The notes: generated from the sequence alone by a model not told the origin. A DNA stretch of 9,347 nt from Candidatus Omnitrophota bacterium (GCA_016206995.1 JACQQN010000068.1:1-9347), one strand, 5' to 3'. Positions 1-5,875 are shown, numbered from the stretch's first letter. Numbers and translations: made by a program.

Positions 1-1105
1 CTTCTCGAGCACTATCTTTGGAATCATATTTTCCAAGAAGTGCTTTGACGGATTCGCGCTTAATAAAAGGAAGCTCGCGATCAATCGCTCCATATGCCAT
101 TGCTTCGTTAACCGTTGCGTCCGGTGATTTGAAAACGTGGCTTGGCCGGTTGTGGCAATCAATACAATCCATCCGCCTCATTTCACCTGCCGGTGGTTTG
201 TCAGCCGTAAACTCAGACTCTTTATCAACAAACACTTCTTCCTTTCCATCCGGGTGAATTGCTTTTACCCAGGGAATGGTTTGGCGTTTCTCATCACTCG
301 CCACATAATAAACTTTGTTGTTGATATTCATGTGCCAATGAATTCCTTCGCGCTTGCCGTAAGGTGGCGTGCCTCCTCCCACAAACATCAACATACGGAC
401 ATTCCACGGCGAGTTTGTTTCGTCAGACAAAAAGTAATGTCGATCCTGATCAATCGCTCCAAAAAACTTTTGCGGCCAATGACATTGTTCACAGGTTTCT
501 TGCGCCGGGCGCAAATTTTTAACAGGCGTTTCAATGGGTCTGGAATATTTCTTGGCGATCACTGAATAAATTTGATAAGCGCCTGACAGTTTGGAACGTA
601 CGTACCAACCTGCTCCTGGCCCGATATGACACTGAACGCAAGTCACTCGCGCATGCGGCGAATGCTGGTAGGCAGTGTGTTCCGGTTCCATCACTTGATG
701 GCATATGGTCCCACAAAAAGCAACGGATTCAGTAAATTCGTAGGCACGATAAGTACCATACATCGAAAAAAGCAAGAAAAGTGTAACAACCCCGACGGCT
801 ACCAACGCAATTTTTTGATGTGTTGGATGATTAAAATCAATATGGGGGAATCGCCTGACATACCCACGCTTCACTCTCTGGCGGCGCTCCCGCCACGCGC
901 CATAGACGACCAGTAAAAGTGCTGCAACCAAAAAACCCGGCAGGATCAGAAAGGCAACTGCTTCGACATACGGATTATGTTCTTTTGCAATGAAATCCAA
1001 TATGATTAAGAAAAGGAGACAGGCAAAAAGAACAATTGCCGCAATTCCTGCAATGACACTGATCCAATTTTGAAACGAACTTTTCCATCGATTTTCTTGA
1101 TTCAC
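1..1105 (-). CDS. NapC/NirT-type membrane multihaem cytochrome c (3' end outside window)
   Basis: I translated this by hand from the minus strand; it stays open for 368 codons to the window edge, so the C-terminus is missing. The first ~115 residues hold about three hydrophobic segments (one near residues 15-37, one near 50-68, one just before the first haem). Four haem sites are visible: FCGTICHQ, which is CX3CH rather than CX2CH, then CVQCH, CEQCH and CIDCH. The phrases SPHARVTC, HIGPGAGW, LRPAQETCEQCHWP and MDCIDCHNRPSH match my memory of NapC/NirT-like cytochromes that move electrons between the quinone pool and periplasmic acceptors. The start is uncertain: GTG at 1105, or in-frame TTG at 1117 which follows AAGGGA more closely; no ATG lies nearby in frame. 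It is the last visible member of the cytochrome cluster, 259 bases after cytochrome b, with a mobile element and a hairpin in between. Confidence 0.88.
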   Translation of the reverse strand, partial: MNQENRWKSSFQNWISVIAGIAAIVLFACLLFLIILDFIAKEHNPYVEAVAFLILPGFLVAALLLVVYGAWRERRQRVKRGYVRRFPHIDFNHPTHQKIALVAVGVVTLFLLFSMYGTYRAYEFTESVAFCGTICHQVMEPEHTAYQHSPHARVTCVQCHIGPGAGWYVRSKLSGAYQIYSVIAKKYSRPIETPVKNLRPAQETCEQCHWPQKFFGAIDQDRHYFLSDETNSPWNVRMLMFVGGGTPPYGKREGIHWHMNINNKVYYVASDEKRQTIPWVKAIHPDGKEEVFVDKESEFTADKPPAGEMRRMDCIDCHNRPSHVFKSPDATVNEAMAYGAIDRELPFIKRESVKALLGKYDSKDSARE

Positions 1106-1133
1106 AATTTTTCTCAACTTTCCCTTAAATATG

Positions 1134-1166
1134 AACGGCGCTTTTTAAAAAAAGAAAAGCGCCGTT
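1134..1166. repeat. Perfect 12-bp stem-loop before the NapC-type gene
   Basis: AACGGCGCTTTT at 1134-1145 pairs perfectly with AAAAGCGCCGTT at 1155-1166 around a 9-base loop. In the minus-strand message it sits just 5' of the AAGGGA that precedes the NapC-type start. A run of five T follows the arm only on the plus strand, so as a terminator it would suit plus-strand transcription, where no gene is seen. On the minus strand it is followed by CATATTT, which makes a strong terminator unlikely. A role in mRNA stability or in uncoupling this cistron from cytochrome b is inference. Confidence 0.7.
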
Positions 1167-1199
1167 TTTCAAATCCCAACTTTCTATGATCACACTCTT

Positions 1200-1335
1200 A
1201 ACCCCGTGTACAAGTTTTCCCTCTCCCTTTGGGAGAGGGATGGGGTGAGGGAGGGTCAAGAGTTACCATACCCTCATCCTAACCTCCTCCCTAGAAGGGA
1301 GAAGGAATTACATTCGGAAACTTGTACACGGGGTT
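1200..1335. mobile_element. MITE-like insertion, 136 bp, with 18-bp TIRs and 8-bp target duplication
   Basis: The ends are perfect inverted repeats: AACCCCGTGTACAAGTTT at 1200-1217 and its exact complement at 1318-1335. ACACTCTT occurs directly outside both ends (1192-1199 and 1336-1343), the mark of a transposition event; the repeat can be read as 9 bp if the next A is counted. The inside is purine/pyrimidine skewed, with a perfect 9-bp hairpin at 1219-1239 (CCCTCTCCC/GGGAGAGGG) and a weaker facing one near 1282-1304. There is no room for a transposase, so it is a non-autonomous element. The core, which in translation reads like SLSLWERDGVREG and PHPNLLPRREKE, resembles a very common proteobacterial repeat family that yields such spurious peptides. 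It lies between the cytochrome b stop and the NapC-type start. Confidence 0.88.
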
Positions 1336-1364
1336 ACACTCTTACACTTTTAACAAAATTAAAA

Positions 1365-2552
1365 CTATGGCACAGCAGGCGCTTTATTTTTCTCTGCCTC
1401 GAACAATGAGGGACGCCTGTTTGCATTTGAACTTACCAAATGAGGAATCCCGTAGATATCAATATCATATTCTTTCCCGAAAAAATGCCTCTTCGATTCT
1501 GAGAAATATCCCATGGTTCCAAGAATCAATAAGGATAAAAGCGCAAGAATGCCAATAGTCATTGAAATGGGCCTGTGAAGTGGGTGGCGATTGGAACTTT
1601 TGTCGAGCAGCGGCCAAGCTAATAGGAAAAGAGGACCGATCCCAACAACAAAAATCCCAACAAGTTTCGGAAAGTACTTGATGACTTGATACATGGGTAG
1701 AAAATACCACTCTGGTTTGATCGCTAGAGGAGTTGTTAAAGGGTCCGCTTTCTCTCCCAAATCAAAAGGAGTTAAAATTGAGAGTGTAATTAAAATCCCA
1801 AGCAGAATAAAAAAGACAACCCCTTCTTTCAAAACATGATTTGGGAAGAACGGAGTGCCTTCTCCTGGTTTGGTTTCTTTTTCAGAACCAACGGGGTCCA
1901 TCGTCGCAATCCCTTGAATTCGAACCAAAACAAGATGGATCAAAACAATAAAAAAGAGAACCCAAGGCAAAATAATCACATGAACCACAAAAAATCGGGA
2001 AAGCGTCTCGCCGCCTACGTTAAACCCCCCACGCAAAAATGTTTTAATCCATTCTCCCAGAACCGGAATCGCACCAGCCACCTCCGTACCCACGGTTGTC
2101 GCCCAATAAGCCAATTGGTTCCAAGGAAGAAGATATCCCGTAAATCCAAACACAAGCGTCAATAAAAATAAAAACACACCAAAAACCCATGTTAATTCAC
2201 GAGGTTTCTTGTAAGATCCCGTAATAAAAGTCCGCAACATGTGAAGAAACACCACGATCAGCATGAGATTAGCTCCCCAGGCATGAATTTGCCGGTAGAG
2301 CCAGCCCATATACGATTTGGTCATAATAAATTTCACACTTTCAAACGCCTCGTTAACCGTTGGGCGATAATAAATCAAAAGCAAAATTCCTGTGAGCACC
2401 TGACTCACAAACAAAAAAAGCGACATGCTACCGAGCGTATGTGCCCAACTAATGTTCTTAGGAAGCGGTTTGTGAAGTTGTTTTTGAACGGGCCCCTTCA
2501 ATTGCTCAAGATCAAACCGTTCTGCAAACCATTGTTTCAAACGATGTTTCAT
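1365..2552 (-). CDS. Cytochrome b of a Rieske/cytochrome b complex (b6-like plus subunit-IV-like in one chain)
   Basis: This is the membrane quinol-oxidising subunit, 395 residues. The N-terminal half reads like cytochrome b6: YYRPTVNEAF (61-70), PRELTW (118-122), GYLLPWNQ (139-146). Its haem ligands are H90/H104 and H191/H206; the second pair is 15 apart, as in b6, not 14 as in mitochondrial-type cytochrome b. Residue T39 falls where b6 has the Cys that binds the extra haem c, so that haem should be absent. The C-terminal half carries the Qo-site motif PEWY (280-283) and three hydrophobic segments (about 244-262, 296-314, 331-348), so petB- and petD-like parts are fused. The ATG has GGAG 8 bases upstream and lies 18 bases after the Rieske stop. 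The stop is TAG, with an in-frame TAA two codons later. Confidence 0.96.
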   Translation of the reverse strand: MKHRLKQWFAERFDLEQLKGPVQKQLHKPLPKNISWAHTLGSMSLFLFVSQVLTGILLLIYYRPTVNEAFESVKFIMTKSYMGWLYRQIHAWGANLMLIVVFLHMLRTFITGSYKKPRELTWVFGVFLFLLTLVFGFTGYLLPWNQLAYWATTVGTEVAGAIPVLGEWIKTFLRGGFNVGGETLSRFFVVHVIILPWVLFFIVLIHLVLVRIQGIATMDPVGSEKETKPGEGTPFFPNHVLKEGVVFFILLGILITLSILTPFDLGEKADPLTTPLAIKPEWYFLPMYQVIKYFPKLVGIFVVGIGPLFLLAWPLLDKSSNRHPLHRPISMTIGILALLSLLILGTMGYFSESKRHFFGKEYDIDIYGIPHLVSSNANRRPSLFEAEKNKAPAVP

Positions 2553-2570
2553 CGAGACAACTCCAAAATT

Positions 2571-3014
2571 TTATAACTTAACAAAAACTTTTCCGTCCAT
2601 CACTTGAACTGGATAAACTTGAAGCGGCCGCGGGGGCGGCCCTGCAACTACATGGCCGTCCAAATCAAAGAAACCGGCGTGACATGGGCAGGCAATTTGA
2701 TTCTTCTGACTGTCCCAAAAAACGATACAGCCCAAGTGTGTACAAACGGCTGAAAATGCCCGAAATTCCTTTGCGGTCCGTACAACCAATAATGTTGTTC
2801 CACCCGTTACCATTTTTTTTGAACCCCCAACTGGGATCTCATCTTCCCGCCCAATCTCGGCCATTCCAGTTGCAGGCCCACGATGCGTCACCGGCCATAA
2901 ATAAGCGAGTGCTGGCGCTAACATCCCAGCAAGCGTTGCAAAAAGTCCGCCCCGAATTAACCAATCTAAGAAACTTCGACGGGGCATTTTCTGATCAAAA
3001 ACATTCTCATCCAT
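2571..3014 (-). CDS. Rieske [2Fe-2S] protein, low-potential type
   Basis: This subunit carries electrons from quinol to the cytochrome acceptor; 147 residues from the chosen start. PRRSFLDWL (11-19) followed by a hydrophobic stretch (20-41) is a twin-arginine-like, uncleaved membrane anchor. Cluster ligands are in CTHLGC (91-96) and CPCHAG (109-114), followed by FFD. In high-potential Rieske proteins the second motif is CPCHGS.YD, where the Ser and Tyr hydrogen-bond to the cluster; here they are Gly114 and Phe116. Loss of those bonds is known to lower the midpoint potential. I chose ATG at 3014, which has AAGGTGAG about 10 bases upstream; a GTG at 3035 in the same frame would overlap the preceding cytochrome gene by 17 bases. 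Cytochrome b follows directly. Confidence 0.95.
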   Translation of the reverse strand: MDENVFDQKMPRRSFLDWLIRGGLFATLAGMLAPALAYLWPVTHRGPATGMAEIGREDEIPVGGSKKMVTGGTTLLVVRTAKEFRAFSAVCTHLGCIVFWDSQKNQIACPCHAGFFDLDGHVVAGPPPRPLQVYPVQVMDGKVFVKL

Positions 3015-3018
3015 GATC

Positions 3019-4332
3019 TTACTTCTCACCTTCACGATTTGTTTTGTTAGGTTGATTCTTCTTTCGTTCAGTCTTGAGACGCTTGTATTTTACCCATAAA
3101 GCAGCGGCCATTGCTAAGATGAAAACCCAAATTGGAATTAATGCCGTTTTTCGCCATTTCAAGGCTTCCCTTTTTTGGTGGATTTGAGTAGTGATCTTAT
3201 CCGCCACTTCCGAAAATTTTGCGGCTAATTCTGTGATTCTTTCTACCGACAAAGAGTGTTGAAGGGGCGCCATGACAATCACATTGGTTTTTGCTTCTTC
3301 GAGCGAACCAGTCTCTTCTTCCACAAAAATTCCTTCGATCGAGGCTTGTTTTACTGAAGATTCTGCTGCCTTTAATTTTTCTCCCGATTGGTGAAAAACC
3401 TGCCATATCGTTTCTCCAGCTTTCTCTTCAGAACTGCCTTTTTCATGACATTTAATACAAGTGGTTCGGTACAAATCGTTACTTGCTCGCTCAACACCAT
3501 GATTGCCATGGCAAGAAATACATTCCGAGAACCGGCCTGCTGCCATTGGCTTCGCATGCATGCTTTCCAAAAAGTATTTCTTCTCATTCACATGGCATTT
3601 ACCACAAGCAGAGCTAATCTCTTTAACGCCTGGCGGAACTGCGCCGTGGCTTCCATGACAACTCACGCAAGTCGCTGCTGAAATATCCTTTTTTTCAAAC
3701 AGAGCAATACCGTGCACACTTTTCTTGTAAGTCTCAAAAATATCTGTGGGTAAACCATACGGCTTCATCAAAGCTTCACTACCATGGCAATGGTTGCATG
3801 TTTTTGGAACGTTGAGCGGATAAACGGAACTGTTGGGGTCGGTAATGGCTAGCACATCATGATAACCATGACAATCACTGCAAACAGCTACTTTGGTATT
3901 TGCTTCAAGAAAAAGTTTTTTGCCATGAGTACTTGTTTTATAACGTGCAAGTTGATCTGTGGGAACCCCATAAAAATTCATAACTTCCACGTTCGCGTGA
4001 CACGCACCACAAGTTTCTGCAATCTTTTTCTTATCAGGAATCCCTATATAGCCCGTGTTAGGCCCCTTGGCACTTTCTTTGTCTTTAGCGGTTGGATCCC
4101 CACCGTGACAATTGTGGCAGGAAATATTTTGCCGTCCGTGAATGCTTTCTTTAACTTCTTCCCAAATATCGGAATGGCAAGTAACGCAGGAACTTGCTTC
4201 GGACGACTGGGCTAAAACAATGGGTGTTGATGCAGAAAAAAAGGTGGCCGTAAACCAAAAAATGATCAGTACCGCCTTGGTCAGAAATAACTCCTTCTCA
4301 CCGCAGCCCTTCCCCACCCGGCGGATGGTCAT
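3019..4332 (-). CDS. Nine-haem membrane-anchored cytochrome c
   Basis: Nine CXXCH sites begin at residues 49, 72, 108, 151, 179, 222, 243, 271 and 292. Repeated S-x-H-G/A stretches (SIHG, STHG, SVHG, SMHA) lie between haem pairs and probably supply distal histidines, as in other multihaem c families. After the haem domain comes a region with few cysteines (about 305-393), partly helical, then a membrane segment (396-414) and a basic tail, so the haem domain faces the periplasm. An N-terminal hydrophobic segment ending VLAQ (residues 20-42) looks like a signal peptide. As there is no cytochrome c1 or f, it is the best candidate electron acceptor for the Rieske protein; this is inference. Its gene ends just before the Rieske start. 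The start is doubtful: ATG 4332 has no clear ribosome site, while AGAAGGAG lies ahead of an in-frame CTG at 4284. Confidence 0.93.
   Translation of the reverse strand: MTIRRVGKGCGEKELFLTKAVLIIFWFTATFFSASTPIVLAQSSEASSCVTCHSDIWEEVKESIHGRQNISCHNCHGGDPTAKDKESAKGPNTGYIGIPDKKKIAETCGACHANVEVMNFYGVPTDQLARYKTSTHGKKLFLEANTKVAVCSDCHGYHDVLAITDPNSSVYPLNVPKTCNHCHGSEALMKPYGLPTDIFETYKKSVHGIALFEKKDISAATCVSCHGSHGAVPPGVKEISSACGKCHVNEKKYFLESMHAKPMAAGRFSECISCHGNHGVERASNDLYRTTCIKCHEKGSSEEKAGETIWQVFHQSGEKLKAAESSVKQASIEGIFVEEETGSLEEAKTNVIVMAPLQHSLSVERITELAAKFSEVADKITTQIHQKREALKWRKTALIPIWVFILAMAAALWVKYKRLKTERKKNQPNKTNREGEK
4284..4299 (-). promoter_or_regulatory. Strong ribosome site pointing to a CTG start for the nine-haem cytochrome
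   Basis: The minus strand reads GAGAAGGAG, six bases (TTATTT), then CTG at 4284-4282. Starting there gives MTKAVLIIFWF, a textbook signal-peptide opening with one lysine before the hydrophobic core. ATG 4332 and GTG 4317 in the same frame have no comparable site and put an unusual basic, Gly/Cys-containing 16-residue extension ahead of the signal peptide. CTG starts are rare, so this is a suggestion. Confidence 0.45.
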
Positions 4333-4395
4333 AGGTTTTATGAGTGCTCTCGTGCAAAAGCTTCGTTAATTGCCACAAATAATCATGTCAAAAAC

Positions 4396-4962
4396 TTAAG
4401 CGTTCTTAGGAATTGGGTGTTTGATTTTCTCGAACCGTTCTTTATAGTCAAACGGCTTAAACGTAGGATTCTTTTCATTGTGACACTTGGCGCAAGTTTG
4501 TTCATTTGGGATTAAGAGGCCTGCTTCTTTTGCTGCTGCGACATCTTCCATCACGCTCTTCTTCATATAATCTTTCCCAGCTCCATGGCATGATTCACAC
4601 GATATGCCTTCTTCAACCGGAATAATCTCTGAAACCTTCTCCTTAGAAAATCCATAGGCAGTCGAATGACATTGCAAACACTCGCCGCTTGATTGTGGAT
4701 CAGTAACCCCCACTTTTGATGCTACTTCTTTCGCTTCAGGGGTTCCAAGAGTTTCAAATGCTTTTGCGTGTTTTGAATTCATCCAAATATCGTATTGTGC
4801 GCCTTGCGCTTCTGTCTTGTGACAAATGGCACACTTCTTTGCGCCAACAAATTGATGAGAAGGCGCTTCTGCTTGAACAACGGACGCCATGAAAAAGAAA
4901 AAACCGATGGAAAACAAGAAACTTTTGAGAAAACTTTTTGGAAATTTGATAAGCCCTTTCAT
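4396..4962 (-). CDS. Tetrahaem cytochrome c, c554-like
   Basis: A periplasmic electron carrier of 188 residues. The signal peptide spans about residues 1-31 (hydrophobic run FLFSIGFFFFMASVVQA, likely cleavage after VQA). Four CXXCH sites follow at residues 44 (CAICH), 95 (CLQCH), 122 (CESCH) and 157 (CAKCH). The phrases WMNSKHAKAF, GECLQCHSTAYG, GISCESCHGAG and the terminal KHPIP fit the cytochrome c554 family, known from the Nitrosomonas hydroxylamine pathway but also widespread as soluble carriers in deltaproteobacteria-like genomes. It is first in the cluster, 63 bases ahead of the nine-haem gene, with GAGGG seven bases before the ATG. It probably shuttles electrons away from the complex. 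No hydroxylamine oxidoreductase is present to suggest nitrification. Confidence 0.93.
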   Translation of the reverse strand: MKGLIKFPKSFLKSFLFSIGFFFFMASVVQAEAPSHQFVGAKKCAICHKTEAQGAQYDIWMNSKHAKAFETLGTPEAKEVASKVGVTDPQSSGECLQCHSTAYGFSKEKVSEIIPVEEGISCESCHGAGKDYMKKSVMEDVAAAKEAGLLIPNEQTCAKCHNEKNPTFKPFDYKERFEKIKHPIPKNA

Positions 4963-5004
4963 AGAACGCCCTCGCTCTTGTTACTTTTATTTTCCGTTGT
5001 CAAT

Positions 5005-5032
5005 ATTTTAAAACTTAATCTAATAAAAACAA
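5005..5032 (-). promoter_or_regulatory. Candidate sigma70 promoter of the cytochrome cluster
   Basis: On the minus strand TTGTTT (5032-5027) and TAAAAT (5010-5005) are 16 bases apart in an AT-rich stretch, about 40 bases ahead of the c554 start codon. The -35 match is moderate and the -10 match fair. The CRP-type palindrome lies about 73 bases upstream of the expected transcript start. Confidence 0.4.
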
Positions 5033-5063
5033 GATGAATATTAACTCACCAAGAAAACTTGTC

Positions 5064-5079
5064 AGTGACGGAGATCACA
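5064..5079. promoter_or_regulatory. CRP/FNR-family operator-like palindrome
   Basis: The minus strand reads TGTGATCTCCGTCACT, nine of ten matches to the CRP pattern TGTGA-N6-TCACA. It lies between the response regulator stop and the cytochrome cluster, centred roughly 70-75 bases before the predicted transcript start, a position where CRP-type activators can work. A CRP/FNR-family regulator controlling respiratory cytochromes is plausible, but no such regulator gene is in the window. Confidence 0.5.
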
Positions 5080-5097
5080 CGGATCAATTGCCAGTCG

Positions 5098-5457
5098 TCA
5101 ATTTAAGCGCTTATGGATCTTTTGTAATAACTCGTCCGGATCAAACGGCTTCGTAATATAATCTTCGATACCTTCGGCGGCAAATAAGTCTTTCATTCCA
5201 GCATGCGAGGTTAAAATCATGATGGGAACGCTTCCAGTAGACGACCTTGACTTAATCTCACGAACTAATGTATAGCCATCCATTTTTGGCATCCGGATAT
5301 CTACGATAACAAGATCTGGCTTTTCTTTTTCTATGGCTTTTAAACCTTCGTCACCATCTGATGCAAGAATAATGTTAAACCCGTTTGCCTCCAAACGAAT
5401 CTTGATGAGACTTCTCACATCTGCATCATCATCAATCATCAAGATCTTTTTAGCCAT
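5098..5457 (-). CDS. Single-domain response regulator (REC only)
   Basis: The protein is one receiver domain of 119 residues with no output domain. The acidic pair is D9/D10, the phospho-acceptor D53 (in LVIVDIRMPKMDGY), the switch residue T83 (MILTS) and the conserved K103 (ITKPFDPDEL), so it should be phosphorylatable. Such CheY/DivK-like proteins act by binding partners. I chose ATG 5457, which has GGAGGA a few bases upstream; an ATG at 5493 in frame would add 12 residues not typical of the fold and would overlap a possible promoter. It precedes the cytochrome cluster on the same strand, but the operator and promoter after its stop suggest a separate unit. No histidine kinase is present. 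Confidence 0.93.
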   Translation of the reverse strand: MAKKILMIDDDADVRSLIKIRLEANGFNIILASDGDEGLKAIEKEKPDLVIVDIRMPKMDGYTLVREIKSRSSTGSVPIMILTSHAGMKDLFAAEGIEDYITKPFDPDELLQKIHKRLN

Positions 5458-5483
5458 TGCTTCCTCCACTACATATGTATATG

Positions 5484-5512
5484 AATACGACATTCCTTCT
5501 GTACGCTTGACA
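5484..5512 (-). promoter_or_regulatory. Weak candidate promoter of the response regulator
   Basis: On the minus strand TTGTCA (5512-5507) is followed after 17 bases by TCGTAT (5489-5484). The -10 match is poor. It would start transcripts about 20 bases before ATG 5457. Confidence 0.2.
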
Positions 5513-5523
5513 AGAACTTCTTC

Positions 5524-5549
5524 ATTGACAATTTTTCTTGGTTGTCAAT
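5524..5549. repeat. Palindrome overlapping the tRNA promoter
   Basis: ATTGACAA (5524-5531) and TTGTCAAT (5542-5549) are perfect 8-bp inverted arms around 10 bases. The left arm holds the -35 box of the tRNA promoter; the right arm gives a TTGACA on the other strand, facing the response regulator. It could be an operator or chance. Confidence 0.45.
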
Positions 5550-5552
5550 AAT
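5525..5552 (+). promoter_or_regulatory. sigma70 promoter of tRNA-Asp
   Basis: A perfect TTGACA (5525-5530) is followed after 16 bases by AATAAT (5547-5552), five of six to TATAAT. Transcription would begin near 5559, leaving a 5' leader of about 25 bases before the tRNA. Confidence 0.65.
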
Positions 5553-5583
5553 AGAGCTCTTTCTTTCCTTAAATTACCTCATT

Positions 5584-5660
5584 GGGGGCGTAGCTCAATT
5601 GGTTAGAGCATCAGATTGTCGATCTGAGGGTTGCGGGTTCAAGTCCCGTCGCTCCCGCCA
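5584..5660 (+). tRNA. tRNA-Asp (anticodon GTC)
   Basis: The 77-base sequence folds as a full cloverleaf. The acceptor stem is GGGGGCG with CGCTCCC (one G-T pair), followed by discriminator G and an encoded CCA. The D arm contains TAGCTCAATTGGTTAGAGC. The anticodon stem TCAGA/TCTGA closes the loop TTGTCGA, giving anticodon GTC. The T arm is GCGGG-TTCAAGT-CCCGT. It is the only plus-strand gene. A decayed copy of its 3' end lies 104 bases downstream. Confidence 0.97.
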
Positions 5661-5718
5661 TCACTTCAATTTAAAACAATTCTAAGGTAGCAATGACTGG
5701 AGCTCTTCGCTCTCAAAT

Positions 5719-5749
5719 GACTAGTCCCGAGTAAAGCGAGGGGCAAGTC
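5719..5749 (+). repeat. Stem-loop downstream of tRNA-Asp
   Basis: GACTAGTCCC (5719-5728) pairs with GGGGCAAGTC (5740-5749), with one A-A mismatch and one G-T pair. No T run follows, so it is not a clear terminator; it may help end or process the tRNA transcript. Confidence 0.4.
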
Positions 5750-5761
5750 CTGTCGCTCCCG
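5744..5761 (+). repeat. Decayed copy of the tRNA-Asp 3' end
   Basis: CAAGTCCTGTCGCTCCCG matches the tRNA T-arm and acceptor end at 5640-5657 in 17 of 18 bases. With small gaps the likeness reaches about nine bases further upstream. The copy lacks a TTC T-loop and a CCA end, so it is not a functional tRNA. It could be an old attachment-site duplication or a tRNA-derived repeat. Confidence 0.65.
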
Positions 5762-5812
5762 TACTCATTTACCTCTCAATAACTAAATTAACTTAAATAG
5801 ATAATGAGTACG
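5760..5812. repeat. 10-bp inverted repeat around an AT-rich core
   Basis: CGTACTCATT (5760-5769) and AATGAGTACG (5803-5812) are perfect inverted arms around 33 AT-rich bases. The left arm continues directly from the tRNA-like copy. The whole stretch 5661-5875 contains no gene that I can see. Confidence 0.55.
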
Positions 5813-5842
5813 CCCTGCGGAGCGCGGTTCGCGACAAAGGGC
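5812..5842. repeat. GC-rich stem-loop downstream of nnrD
   Basis: GCCCT (5812-5816) pairs with AGGGC (5838-5842), and CGCG-GTT-CGCG (5823-5833) forms a nested hairpin. It lies 33 bases beyond the nnrD stop on the minus strand but no T run follows, so terminator function is uncertain. Confidence 0.35.
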
Positions 5843-5875
5843 TTCAAAATAATTCTTACTCATAATCTAATATTC

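Noticed and set aside
1206..1409. Plus-strand open frame with peptide SLSLWERDGVREG
   Set aside because: It lies in the MITE-like repeat; peptides of this kind are known spurious products of a common DNA repeat.
3015..3035. GTG start for the Rieske protein at 3035
   Set aside because: It overlaps the nine-haem gene and lacks a ribosome site; ATG 3014 has AAGGTGAG upstream and still includes the whole twin-arginine anchor.
4396..4962. Nitrification-type c554/HAO system
   Set aside because: Only a c554-like carrier is present; no hydroxylamine oxidoreductase or other ammonia-oxidation gene is seen, and the family is widespread in other metabolisms.
5458..5493. Longer response regulator starting at ATG 5493
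   Set aside because: It adds residues outside the receiver fold, and ATG 5457 has a better ribosome site (GGAGGA).
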